A stretch of 14,650 nt of DNA from Smittium culicis (Eukaryota > Kickxellomycota > Harpellomycetes > Harpellales > Legeriomycetaceae), in assembly GCA_001970855.1 (NCBI GenBank), contig LSSN01001740.1, forward strand, positions 1-14,650, given 5' to 3'. Position numbers and translations under genes: made by a program. Shown here in pieces: positions 1-8,620 of this stretch; position 1 is the first letter of the stretch; each line of letters begins with the position of its first letter. The notes beneath the pieces are model-generated. The model searched no databases, was not told the DNA's origin, and was given only the letters and a program-made list of their open reading frames with translations.

Positions 1-1281
1 ATAAAAAATCTGATACTCTTTATAGAAAACTATTAATATTAAATTAAGAATTCTCGGTGATAAATATTTTAATTTAATTTAAAATAGAAAAATTATTCAC
101 TAACAATTGCTTATGTAAAAATGATATTTACTGATATTAGAACTGTTATTAAGAATTTTTTTAGTATTTTCGCATTTATATTGGCAAATTTAAAATTCTG
201 AATGATAAAAATCAGCAAGGATGTCATTAATTTAAGGAAAATAATGATATTATTACCATTTTTAATTTAATAATTCTTAGCTATGTGAGAATCTGGATTA
301 TTATAAAAAATCCTTATAAAATCTCCAGTAAACGGAATTTAAATGTTTTCATGGGAATAAATTTTGCGATTAATATTTTTTCTCCTTTATAATAAAAAAT
401 AAATTATATAAACGGTTATATGAAAAATTAAACAGAGATATTATAAAATATATAAAAACCATTTACCAATAACAATAAAATATAAAAAATAATAAATTGT
501 AAAATCGAGAAAACTGGTGTGTTAATCTAACAAAATAAAGTTATTATTAGTATAAGAAATTTATTTAAATAAAAGTATAATCAATTGTTTTTTATAATTG
601 TTTTATAAAAACATAATTTATTTTATTATATTATTTTATGGTTTGAATAAAAAAAAAAAACTTTTAAAAAATTTATGTTTGTTTAATAATCAATCATAAT
701 TAAATTAGTTGAATATAAAAAGAAACATAATCACAATTATCATTGTTTTAAACACTCAAATTCAAAGTATGAATATTAAAATTGAGTAAAAAGTAACAAA
801 AATAAGAAATAATTAAACTACAGAGTATTAAATACTGGTTTTTTTACGTATTTTTATAAATTTAAATTATCGTAAATAATTTTTAAATATGGTTATTAAG
901 TACTAAAATAATTAATAAATAACATTTCCAAGATATAGAGATTTTAAAGGTTAAAAGATTGGGAAAATTTAAATGATAATCAAACATAAAAATACAAATT
1001 AACATGAATTTATAACTTTCTATATTATTATATTCCAAATCCTTCTAATTAAATTATCAATAAACTTTAATATTTTGGGAAATAAATTTTCATAATGATC
1101 TTATTATTTTCTTATTATTTTATATGATCTTAACTATCATCGTGGCTAAATTTTTTTTATTTTTTCGTTTAGTATAGTCTTGATATAGATTTTGATATTG
1201 TATTCGCTATTTTTTAAATATCAAAGACATCTGAATTTTCTTTCAATAGTAGCTGCAATTTAAAGAACTATAAGTTTAGTA

Positions 1282-1365
<84 letters not shown>

Positions 1366-1556
1366 TTTTTTTGTAGATATCACTAGTAATTGAATGCCGC
1401 AAATCAAACCTCGAAAAATTATTTTTTCGATAAAATTTTTTTCATTAATGATATTTTTATAAAGAAATATTATTAAATGTATTACAGAGAATACGATTAT
1501 TAAAGAAATGTTTTAATTAGATCATATTTAGAAAATAAATATTAAAATAATCAAAT
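1..1556. other. AT-rich gene-free stretch
   Basis: Both strands are dense in stop codons and made mostly of A and T runs. I see no open frame of useful length, no tRNA-like B box in a foldable context and no recognisable domain. The only ordered element is the AAT microsatellite near 1.3 kb. It reads as intergenic DNA of an AT-rich nuclear genome. Confidence 0.7.
1284..1364 (+). repeat. (AAT)27 trinucleotide microsatellite
   Basis: Twenty-seven uninterrupted AAT units are followed directly by a run of T. The tract is preceded by AGT AGT, which may be the seed or mutated units of the same array. It lies in non-coding DNA. The lack of interruptions suggests active slippage, so its length probably varies between strains. 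Confidence 0.97.
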
Positions 1557-1634
1557 ATGTTACCATTAAAAGATGAAATATATTGTGGGCGTTGTTTAAA
1601 ATTGGATGGTATTACTAGAACAAACTTTGATTAA
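1557..1634 (+). CDS. Doubtful 25-codon ORF with a CxxC pair
   Basis: This short frame starts at ATG and ends at TAA. It reads MLPLKDEIYCGRC and then LKLDGITRTNFD. Its mix of charged residues and one Cys-x2-Cys pair is less like random AT-rich translation than its surroundings. A GTATTA inside it, after LKLD plus one base, matches two donors used by psy2, so it could be a first exon. I found no convincing partner exon: joining to the TTTTAG near 1701 gives only a few codons before a stop. It may be a relic or chance. I do not recognise a family. Confidence 0.12.
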   Translation: MLPLKDEIYCGRCLKLDGITRTNFD

Positions 1635-2440
1635 TTTTACACCAGCGAAGAAATGTTTTAATAAAATATCGGGCTCAAAAAGTATTACGAAATTTTAGAT
1701 ATTATTTGCTATTTTCCATGTCTATAAAGCTAATAATAAAGTTCAGATTTATTGCACAAATATCGCGACAAATCTTTGACAGAAGCTTATTTCTATGTTA
1801 CAAAGATTTTTTTATGTATTGCCATAGCATTTTATTATAGCGTGGAGTATATTGTTGGATCGAAGTGAAAGCAGCAATATATAGGACGGGATTTATTATA
1901 CTGTAATATATAATTGGGTGTAATTGATGTTTTATAGAAAATGAAAAAAAAATCAAGATTGTGACTTTAAAATAAAAGTGCGATATGAACTTGATACGCA
2001 ATGGAAAAATAGGACGTATATGATGCACGGTGATGATGGTTGTGATGAATATGGTACATACGATAAGTATATTACGTTATTTATTGTATATTGAGATGTA
2101 ATTTCGTGCAATAGATTGTGGAAATCAATAGCATGGGAATATAGGTTAGCTTTAAAATACAATGATTAGTCTTGGATATTAGTTACCTAGTTTTTATTTA
2201 CAAAAGTATACATAGCTTTTGTGAGGACTTTTGAGTAAGTGGGATATGCCGGAGCTATAAATAAAAAATTTTCATTTTAAATACACAAAGTTAAAAGTAT
2301 CATAAAATATTTGATCAAACATAAGGTCTACCGAGTAAAATTTCAATTTATATTCAAGAACTGAAGGTAAGTTCTTTACACTCTAAAAGCATTTCAAAAA
2401 TTACATACTAAAAAGAGCATATTGTTATCTCAAATTGGGG
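1635..2440. other. Intergenic, G-rich and C-poor on the plus strand
   Basis: No gene can be supported. The plus strand carries clearly more G than C from about 1840 to 2160, which keeps the minus strand poor in G and opens two minus-strand frames of about 70 codons. Those frames are rich in Ile, Phe, Tyr and Ser, with no domain, and look like by-products of composition. The skew resembles the mirror image of the pyrimidine-rich leader of psy2, so this could be leader or transcribed DNA of a minus-strand unit. Confidence 0.4.
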
Positions 2441-3420
2441 CAGGAGGGTTTATTTAACTCTTTCAGGGGCGGTTGGCTTTTTTTGAACTGCCAAAATCAT
2501 CCAACCATATGACAGGTTGATTAATCAATTCATTATAAAAATTATTTATTGGTTATGAATTTGGTTGTAGCCAATAAAAACTATATATAATTTGTTTATC
2601 CAATTAAATATTTTTATCTTGCAAATAGTGTTGGCCCCGGAAAGGGATAATTAAGACTTTCTTTTTTAAGGTATATAGAGTCACGCTATACGAAGGCCTA
2701 ATTACATAATGTATGCGAGTCAGTCGGCACAGAGTTTCGCCCTAACAAAAAAAAAAAGCTTGTGATTAGTAAACATGCATAATAAAATAGATAGAATTGT
2801 ACCAGCGTTTTCAGTTTCGCTTATTAAAAAATCTTTTATTGCTTATTTTTGAGTATCGCGAAAAATAGTTAGCCAATGATTGTCGTCTTGGCTTTAATAC
2901 AAAGGGTTGCCGTTTATAAATGCGATGATTAAGCTTAAGGCGCATTTATATTTAGTGAAGCCTATTGTAGATAAAGCTCTGTATACATTAACAAAAGACA
3001 GGGCATATTGCTCAGGTTTGGTTAGACTTGTAAATTATTAATGGTTCTTACAATTACTAATCCAAATGAAAATATTGATTCCATGCTACTGGGCAAAAAA
3101 AAACGAAGCTCAGGACAAGTTATTGGATGCGAGGCGCTATAAGGATAACTATTAAGCCAACCACAGGCAACTATTTTTGTTTATAGACTTTAGACAGTAG
3201 TATTGGCCAGTAAGCAATGATGAGGATGAATGCGTATATAAATATTGGGTGGGGTGGCGCTAATTTAATCAGGCTGCGGCGGAAGGGGTTTTGTATCAAT
3301 TGGTGTGTGACAAAGCTTGTGGCGAATGGGGGTGCATGAGGTGCGTCTTTATAGAAAATCAACAGGCAGAGGACGAATTGGAGCATACAAAATAGAGTCG
3401 CGGAATTTAAGATTTATCCA
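2440..3420. other. GC-richer island with decayed coding-like frames
   Basis: Base composition is visibly less AT-rich than the flanks, with CpG-containing words rarely seen elsewhere in the window. On the plus strand one frame is comparatively open from about 2700 to 3270 but is broken by several stops. It contains QLFLFIDFRQ at 3168-3197 and, one stop codon later, YWP. LFIDFR is the usual look of motif A of non-LTR reverse transcriptases, while YWP is common in Ty3-type integrase zinc domains; neither call is secure. On the minus strand, 3171-3386 holds a 71-codon hydrophobic frame and 2811-2945 a very basic small ORF. An imperfect hairpin built on TATTGGTTA and TAGCCAATA lies near 2549-2578. 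The likeliest reading is an eroded mobile element or pseudogene. Confidence 0.35.
2811..2945 (-). CDS. Candidate 44-residue, very basic small protein
   Basis: On the minus strand an ATG directly preceded by an in-frame TAA opens 44 codons and ends at TGA. The product begins MRLKLNHRIYKRQPFVLKP and ends SNKRFFNKRN. It has 14 Lys or Arg residues and almost no acidic ones. Several Arg codons are CGN, unlike the AT-driven codons around. Small, strongly basic proteins of this type are often ribosomal (including mitochondrial) or nucleic-acid binding, but I recognise no family and no cysteine motif. It sits in a GC-richer island whose other frames look decayed, so a chance ORF or a fragment is quite possible. 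Confidence 0.2.
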   Translation of the reverse strand: MRLKLNHRIYKRQPFVLKPRRQSLANYFSRYSKISNKRFFNKRN

Positions 3421-3628
3421 CACTTTCTGTTTATTAGGCCATGTCTATAATTACTTACTACACATATCTAAATACTAAAGCCCAATACCCCTTTCTTGTC
3501 TAAAACAATAGCACATACATAGTATACTTACGCACTTTGTATAGACCATTCAAAAAATTTTTATTCTATAGTAACATACCTGGATCACTTAGAGCTTGTA
3601 GCACAATTGCTATCGCCGTATCTCAACT

Positions 3629-3640
3629 CGTCAGCTGACG
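3629..3640. promoter_or_regulatory. Perfect 12-bp palindrome with CAGCTG core
   Basis: CGTCAGCTGACG is its own reverse complement. The centre is CAGCTG, an E-box-type hexamer, and the outer parts are CGTCA and TGACG, the half-site seen in bZIP (CRE/ATF) elements. It lies about 190 bases before the psy2 ATG, within the most GC-rich part of the flank. A dimeric transcription factor site is a reasonable guess; no binding is shown. Confidence 0.35.
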
Positions 3641-3803
3641 GTGCCCCGCTCCATACTTTTTCACCTACATACTTCAATCAGTGCTTTAACATCTTAATTC
3701 CACCTCATCTCCTCCATCTCTGTCTGATTCATACTTTTTTTTATTGTTAAGTATACCGCTTAAAGATTTTATTTCCGATTTTCATCTTTTCGGATTAGAT
3801 TCT

Positions 3804-3820
3804 ATTATATATATATATTT
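3804..3820 (+). promoter_or_regulatory. Alternating TA run next to the psy2 ATG
   Basis: An ATTATATATATATATTT run ends 13 bases before the start codon. It resembles a TATA element but lies too close to the ATG for a usual TATA box unless the 5' UTR is nearly absent. It is more likely simple sequence within the leader. Confidence 0.25.
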
Positions 3821-3833
3821 GTTATTCTAAAGT

Positions 3834-6800
3834 ATGAGCAAAAACACAAAATTAAGAGTAAAGGTATACGAGCTTTCTTCTGATTCGAATTGGAACGATT
3901 TGGGGACCGGATACTGCTCTTTCGAAAACTCAGATGTATTATTCATAGTTTTATTCATTTCCCTCACTTTTATGTAAATATCTAATTTGTTTGAATTCTA
4001 AATTTCAGGATAACTACAGAATAAAAGTCGTTTCCGAAGATGATGATTTAGTTTTTATCCTAGACAACGAACTATTAATGGAGGAAAAATATACAAAAGA
4101 GCAATGTAATCAATTCTCGCCTATTCTTTTCATCTTGTCTATTTATTAAAATTCATTGTCAATTTAGCACACTTTACCCAACAATAATTTAACAATGCCT
4201 TTTTAATTTAGCTTCTTTGATTGTTTGGACTGAGCCTGGTGACAAAGACATGGCTATCAGCTTCCAAGAAGCTGATAGTTGTTTAGAAATTTGGTATTAT
4301 TCGTATTTTTCTGAAATTTCCATATTTATATCTTATCTTGTTTTTTATAACTCCATCTTTTAATAGGAAAAAAATTCGTAAAGTTCAATTCGAACATGGA
4401 TACGGCGATTTTTATGGTATATACTTATTTCGATTTTAACCTTGATCTTTTAATAACGTTCTTTTATCCTATCTTATTAGGGACTGATTGTGAAAACAAC
4501 GATTCTGAAAAATCTGACGATTCTCCCTGTCTGCCTACCCCTACTGTCGGAAATCTAGTAGACATAGAAGAAATCCTTGAACAAAGTGGCTATTACAATT
4601 CTAGAAAAGATCAAATAATAAACTATATCATTTCCGAAGTAATTTCATTACTAAATCAACTTTAATCATTTCATTTACTCACTTTTTAAAAAAATTATTT
4701 TCTATATATTTTCTTTTCTATTATAGAATTACATCGATAAACTTGTAAGCGTACTAGACACCTGTGAATCTTTGGATGATTTTGAAGACGCTTTCAAACT
4801 ATTCAAGATTGTAAAGCAAATAGGTAACATTTTTAAAGCACCGATCTTTGTTCAATCTCTCATATAATTTTTTTTACCTTTTTAGTTTTGTACAATGACT
4901 CTGCAATTTTCGAGCATATAATTAAAAACGAAAGATTTCATGGATTTATTGGTATTATGGAGTGTAAGCACTTTTTTTTCTTTACCAATCTATAGTATCT
5001 TATCTTCTTTATTTTGATATTACCAAAACAGATGATCCTGATTTCCCTAGTGCCCGTGGTAAATACCGGGAATTTATATCTAATCAGCTCAATTTTCGCG
5101 AGGTAACAAAATACTTTTACTATAGTTACTCTTTTGTTACAGCATTTGCCTATATAATTTAGATCTTGCCTATTGGCGACAAGGAAATCGAAAATAAAGT
5201 TCACGAAGTATTTCGACTGCAATACCTAAAAGATGTTGTTTTAGCTAGAATTATTGACGAGACGTCAAATTCAATAATAGGATCTCTAATATTATTTTAT
5301 AATTCTGAGATACTAACTTACATAGAATCTAACAATGAATTTCAAAAAAATATGTTCTCCATTTCATCAGATCCTAATGAATCTGAAGAAAGAAAGAACG
5401 AAGTTGTTTTATTCATGAAACAATATTCTCAAATGTATAAATCGCTTCCTAATTCATACAGAGGAGATTCCTTTAAAACTCTGTGTGACAATGGTCTTTT
5501 TGAAGTATTGAGATATTCGCTGAATAGTAAAAATAGTAAAACACAGTTAAGTGGCCTCGAGCTTTTAGTTTTTATACTTGATTGTGATAAGCAGCTCGTA
5601 CGCGAATATCTTTTAACTGATGATGAGAGTAAAGATGTACACCCAAGTCTTTTATTTAAAATCTCAGATATAGTTAATTCTGATTCCGAAACTGACGTTC
5701 AAATCCTATGCGTTGATATACTAAGAATCTTACTAGATACCTCATCAACGAATTCCGAATCCTTTGGTACATTTATTGAGGTATAGTTTTGTGAATTTTA
5801 AACATACAACCATAATATTGTTTTTTAAATTCTTTTAAAAATTTCACTTCATTTTATTAGAGCTCTTTGCAAAGCATTGAAGACCAAAATTCAGAAGAAT
5901 TTTTAAACTATTTCTTTGAAAAATATATGAAAAAAATTATGGGGCCAATCTTATCTCTTTCTACGCCTGACGATATTATCAAAGAAAAATTTCTCTTATA
6001 TATTTCTATCTGCGAGCTTTTAATACAGTCTATCAAACTCCACTCATACCGCTCAAGGCACTTCCTATTCAGCTCTAATATAATAAAATATGTCGTGGTT
6101 TTATTTAGTTGTCGGATAAAATTCCCTCAGCTCGCAGCTTTAAGGCTTTTCAGATCTTGTGTAGGAATGAAAGACGAATTTTTCATTAAATACTTGATCA
6201 AAAATAATCTAATACTCCCAATCATTAATCTCCTAAAATCTACAAACAGTAGATACAATCTTGTGAACTCTGCATGTTTAGAACTTTTTGATTTTATAGA
6301 GCGTGAAAATATAAAATCTCTTATTACTCATATTTCCACAGCCTTTAAATCAGATTTAGCGGAGTTTACATTTACTGACGTTTTTAAAAAGATAGCACAC
6401 AAGAATTCTCAAAACCAAAGCAGCTTAAAGCTAGTCTCTGAAGAATTAGACCAGCAAAATAAAAAACAGTAACCATCTCAATTCACAAGCATATATTTTA
6501 TATTATCAAACTATACAAGCTAAAGTTGAAAATTTTTTTAATTTTTAAAACATAGATCATTGCATGCAAAAAACCCTCCGAAAGGTGGCGTAAGAGTTTG
6601 GTCCACTCGTGTCATTGACGATGATGAAGAAGCTTACTTTGATGCATCTGATGACGAAGATGACGAAGAATTAATCAGTAACTCTTCCAACGAGGATATG
6701 GATAGCATTAGTGCTATGTCAGATCATGGGCCCCAAGTTGTTATATCTCTTTCTAAAAATACGGAAAATTCCAGGCCTAAATTTCCAAAATCCGGCAGTA

Positions 6801-7832
6801 AGTTTACTAAATATAATCAAAACTTTATTTCTACATCAGTTATAATAGCATTTTATATTGTTATTATCATTAATCTTTAAATAATTTATTTTAGCTCATG
6901 AAAGTAACAATAAATCAGATCATGCTTCAATTTCTAATAATAATTTCGATATAGGAGATGATATATTTAGCTATTCTAATAATTCAGGCAACCGGAATAA
7001 AAGCTCCAACTTGAATCATCTTTCTATGAGTGAAATATCTAAATGTGACTCTACAGATAGTGATTCAAGCAGCGATGAAGGCTCTTCAGGAGAAAAACAA
7101 AAAATACACGTTGATACGCCTATTGTATCTCGCGGATTGTCTTTTATGGATAGGATAAATGAACCCCAAAGTAACTACAGCAATTTAAGCGATAACAACT
7201 CGCCTACGCCTTCTCCTCTCTCTTCTCCTACTTTTGCTAAAGCAACTCTAGATGATGACTTGGATGACAAGCTTGAATGTTTACTAACAAAAAACAACAA
7301 ACGAAATCTAGAAAACTCTACTGGCTCCAGCGATTCTTCAATTAGTATTCATGAATCAGAGAATAGCATTGATTCTTCTAGTAGTGAAGACGATACTAAA
7401 GAAAGCTTACCTAAAAAATCAAAAGTCAACTATAGTAGCTCTGATGTTAACCATAAAAATCAATCTTATGCCTTAAATGGCACCGAAAACAGCCGTTCTG
7501 AGTCGATATCTTTTTCCTTCAAGAAAAAGATCTCATCACCTAAAAAGCTTATCTTTGATTTCAAAGGCACTAAAAAAAATATAGGTGCACAGCATTCCAG
7601 GCTTATTAGATCTAACTCTGGAAGTATATCTAGCGAAATTCCAAAAACAAATTCATTGAATTCAGAATCGCTGTCAGATCCCTTTGACGAGGATGATATA
7701 AAAAAAGTTGATTTTCCTTCAGAGCTCTCAGATCGGTTAAATAATGATTCTCCTTCTAAAGATTTGCATTCTGTTTCTTTTGGGCTGTCCCCAAAAACAA
7801 TTCGAAAAAACCTTTCATTTACAAACTCTTAA
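3834..7832 (+). CDS. PP4 regulatory subunit 3 (Psy2/SMEK/Falafel), 12 exons
   Basis: Regulatory subunit 3 of protein phosphatase 4 directs the catalytic subunit (Pph3/PP4C) to targets such as phosphorylated H2A and checkpoint kinases, mainly in the nucleus; this is family knowledge. Joining 12 exons gives 1046 residues. Residues 7-94 form the EVH1/PH-like domain (LRVKVYEL at 7, GTGYCSF at 24, LIVWTEP at 69-75, SFQE at 83-86). An acidic linker leads to the SMEK domain from about 130, with EYDPDFPS and FRLQYLKDVVLAR (262-274). ARM-like helices follow to about 640, with HSYRS (512-516), LFRSCVGMKDEF (547-558) and NSACLELF (587-594). An acidic block spans 675-692 (DDDEEAYFDASDDEDDEE). The remaining 340 residues are Ser/Asn/Asp-rich, with SPTPSPLSSP at 837 and a possible nuclear signal KKSK at 908. 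The ATG has A at -3 and fits the family's start. The tail is longer than in the human protein (about 830 residues). Wording matches fungal Psy2 best. Confidence 0.94.
3834..7832 (+). other. Exon-intron structure of psy2
   Basis: Exons: 3834-3935, 4009-4105, 4212-4293, 4367-4416, 4481-4638, 4727-4823, 4886-4963, 5032-5102, 5163-5780, 5861-6468, 6556-6797 and 6895-7832. They sum to 3141 bases and keep one frame to the TAA at 7830. The eleven introns (73, 106, 73, 64, 88, 62, 68, 60, 80, 87 and 97 bases) all begin GTA and end AG: donors are GTATTA, GTAATC, GTATTA, GTATAT, GTAATT, GTAACA, GTAAGC, GTAACA, GTATAG, GTAACC and GTAAGT. Phases are 0,1,2,1,0,1,1,0,0,2,1. The 5' half is cut into eight small exons, while the ARM repeats and tail lie in larger ones. 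Each junction was chosen because it restores family-like protein across the join; junctions 4 and 11 rest more on splice signals and frame than on homology. Confidence 0.88.
4254..4278 (+). repeat. Perfect 10-bp hairpin inside psy2 exon 3
   Basis: CTATCAGCTT and AAGCTGATAG are exact reverse complements separated by the 5-base loop CCAAG. As RNA, two further G-U pairs could extend the stem to 12. It lies wholly within coding sequence and encodes part of the conserved AISFQEADS segment of the EVH1 domain. It starts 42 bases into the 82-base exon. Confidence 0.9.
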
Positions 7833-8050
7833 CTAATCATCAAATATAAATTTATTAAATACTAGCATTTGTATTTTTTAATATTGATATCCAAATTGTA
7901 TATCCTTATTTTTTTATTACATTTTTTCTTTTTTTTACAGATAAATTCATAAATCGATATATATTAGTAAATGAAGTATTATCAAATTATGAAAGGGAGA
8001 TAGTGATGTTAAAGGTCATTTTAATTGTGTCTATCCTATCAAACATTTAA
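7624..8050 (+). other. Possible alternative last intron and exon of psy2
   Basis: A textbook 3' splice site, a long T/C tract ending in ACAG, falls at 7940, 108 bases after the stop codon. Two upstream donors could use it. GTATTT at 7871 would remove 70 bases of 3' UTR, a size typical of this gene. GTATAT at 7624, identical to the donor of intron 4, lies in exon 12 at phase 1. Joining it to 7941 keeps frame into a 35-codon open stretch ending at TAA 8048-8050, which would replace the last 68 or so residues. The second option needs a 317-base intron, far longer than the other eleven. The open stretch itself could be chance. Confidence 0.35.
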
Positions 8051-8194
8051 GTTTGACCATGACCTACACACAAGACTTGTATTTTGTTAGTTTTGATCAA
8101 TATATATTGAATTATCAATGGTTAGATTTTATAATATTTTTTCAACTTTTTGAATATTTTTTAATAGTTATGTGGATACTTTTAAATTATTTTT

Positions 8195-8230
8195 AATAAA
8201 CTATTTGAGCCAAAAAAATAAATAAATAAA
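8195..8230 (+). terminator. Candidate poly(A) signals of psy2
   Basis: AATAAA occurs at 8195-8200 and three more times in the overlapping AAAT tract at 8217-8230, 360 to 400 bases after the psy2 stop. No closer AATAAA is seen after the stop. In such AT-rich DNA the hexamer is common by chance, and fungal poly(A) signals are loose, so this only marks a plausible 3' end. Confidence 0.3.
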
Positions 8231-8409
8231 TTAGAGTATGATTTTTTCTAGTAAACTGGAAATATATAAGCTATTATAACCTAAAATCTAATGCTTTTAT
8301 AATGAACATATTGTCTTTTTAAATTAACTTTTTATGATAAATAAAATTTCTTAATAAGTTTTTATCCTTCAGGCCCTGCTCATTCGGATCAGGTTAGAAT
8401 ACTCTTTGA

Positions 8410-8429
8410 GGGTGGGGGGGGGGGAAGGG
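8410..8429 (+). other. G-quadruplex pattern with an 11-G run
   Basis: GGG-T-G(11)-AA-GGG: the 11-G run can supply two or more G-triplets, so together with the flanking GGG blocks the plus strand meets the usual four-run G-quadruplex pattern with short loops. A run of 11 G is striking in a genome this rich in A and T, and is also a site prone to sequencing or assembly error. Confidence 0.85.
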
Positions 8430-8528
8430 TGATCTAAAAAATATTTTCTATAGCTTCGTGCATGAAACTCTAACAAATAATTGGGCTGGCAACAGAAAAA
8501 ATTTTGAGCGTCATCCACTTGCCCAGGA

Positions 8529-8552
8529 CACTTATACTGTAGAGTATAAGTG
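8529..8552. repeat. Perfect 9-bp inverted repeat
   Basis: CACTTATAC and GTATAAGTG are exact reverse complements around the 6-base loop TGTAGA. It lies at the centre of the GC-richer island and would fold as a stable stem in RNA or single-stranded DNA. This fits a hairpin-forming mobile element fragment or a structured RNA. Confidence 0.85.
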
Positions 8553-8620
8553 ATTCACCAGACCCCTTGAACCAATGCTCAGTGGGCATGGAGCTTCTAG
8601 AGAGGCGGAGAGGACTTGAA

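Larger units (their letters stand above)
3421..3833 (+). promoter_or_regulatory. Pyrimidine-rich 5' flank of psy2
   Basis: Just upstream of the psy2 start the plus strand turns C-rich and G-poor, with CT-rich runs around 3690-3725. Such pyrimidine tracts are common in fungal promoters and 5' leaders. The stretch includes a palindrome at 3629-3640 and an alternating TA run just before the ATG. One plus-strand frame (3523-3747) is open for 75 codons, but it has no in-frame ATG and no resemblance I can name. I read the whole stretch as promoter plus 5' UTR. No transcription start can be placed from sequence alone. Confidence 0.55.
8375..8620. repeat. GC-richer island, probably a fragment of a dispersed repeat
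   Basis: This block has far higher GC than either flank and sharp edges, with AT-rich DNA resuming after about 8620. It contains the poly-G run, a perfect 9-bp hairpin, and a second small hairpin at 8575-8589 (ATGCTC/GGGCAT with one G-T pair). No frame is open for long on either strand. I found no terminal inverted repeats or target-site duplication by eye. Its texture suggests a non-autonomous transposable element or other interspersed repeat; a structured non-coding RNA is the alternative. Confidence 0.4.

Noticed and set aside
430..450. U6 snRNA suggested by ACAGAGA words near 432 and 1483
   Set aside because: Neither is followed by the conserved AGC-containing domain of U6, and no flanking stem fits. 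The heptamer alone is expected by chance.
1798..2162. Two overlapping minus-strand open frames of 76 and 69 codons
   Set aside because: They read as Ile/Phe/Tyr/Ser/His strings with no domain and are explained by the C-poor plus strand, which removes many stop codons on the other strand.
3171..3386. Minus-strand 71-codon hydrophobic frame
   Set aside because: It has a membrane-like C-terminal segment but low information overall, a strongly skewed C-rich composition and no recognisable family. Kept only as part of the island description.
3523..3747. Plus-strand 75-codon open frame before psy2
   Set aside because: It has no in-frame ATG, lies in the pyrimidine-rich leader and has no similarity I can name. 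psy2 already has a family-like N-terminus at 3834.
4396..4665. Open frame starting ATGGATACGGCGATT, possible separate small gene
   Set aside because: It reads through intron 4 in a frame that only matches the family after 4481. Splicing 4416 to 4481 and 4638 to 4727 restores Psy2-like protein on both sides.
4938..5222. Minus-strand 94-codon open frame
   Set aside because: It is antisense to psy2 exons 7 to 9, which are supported by protein similarity. It is a shadow frame.
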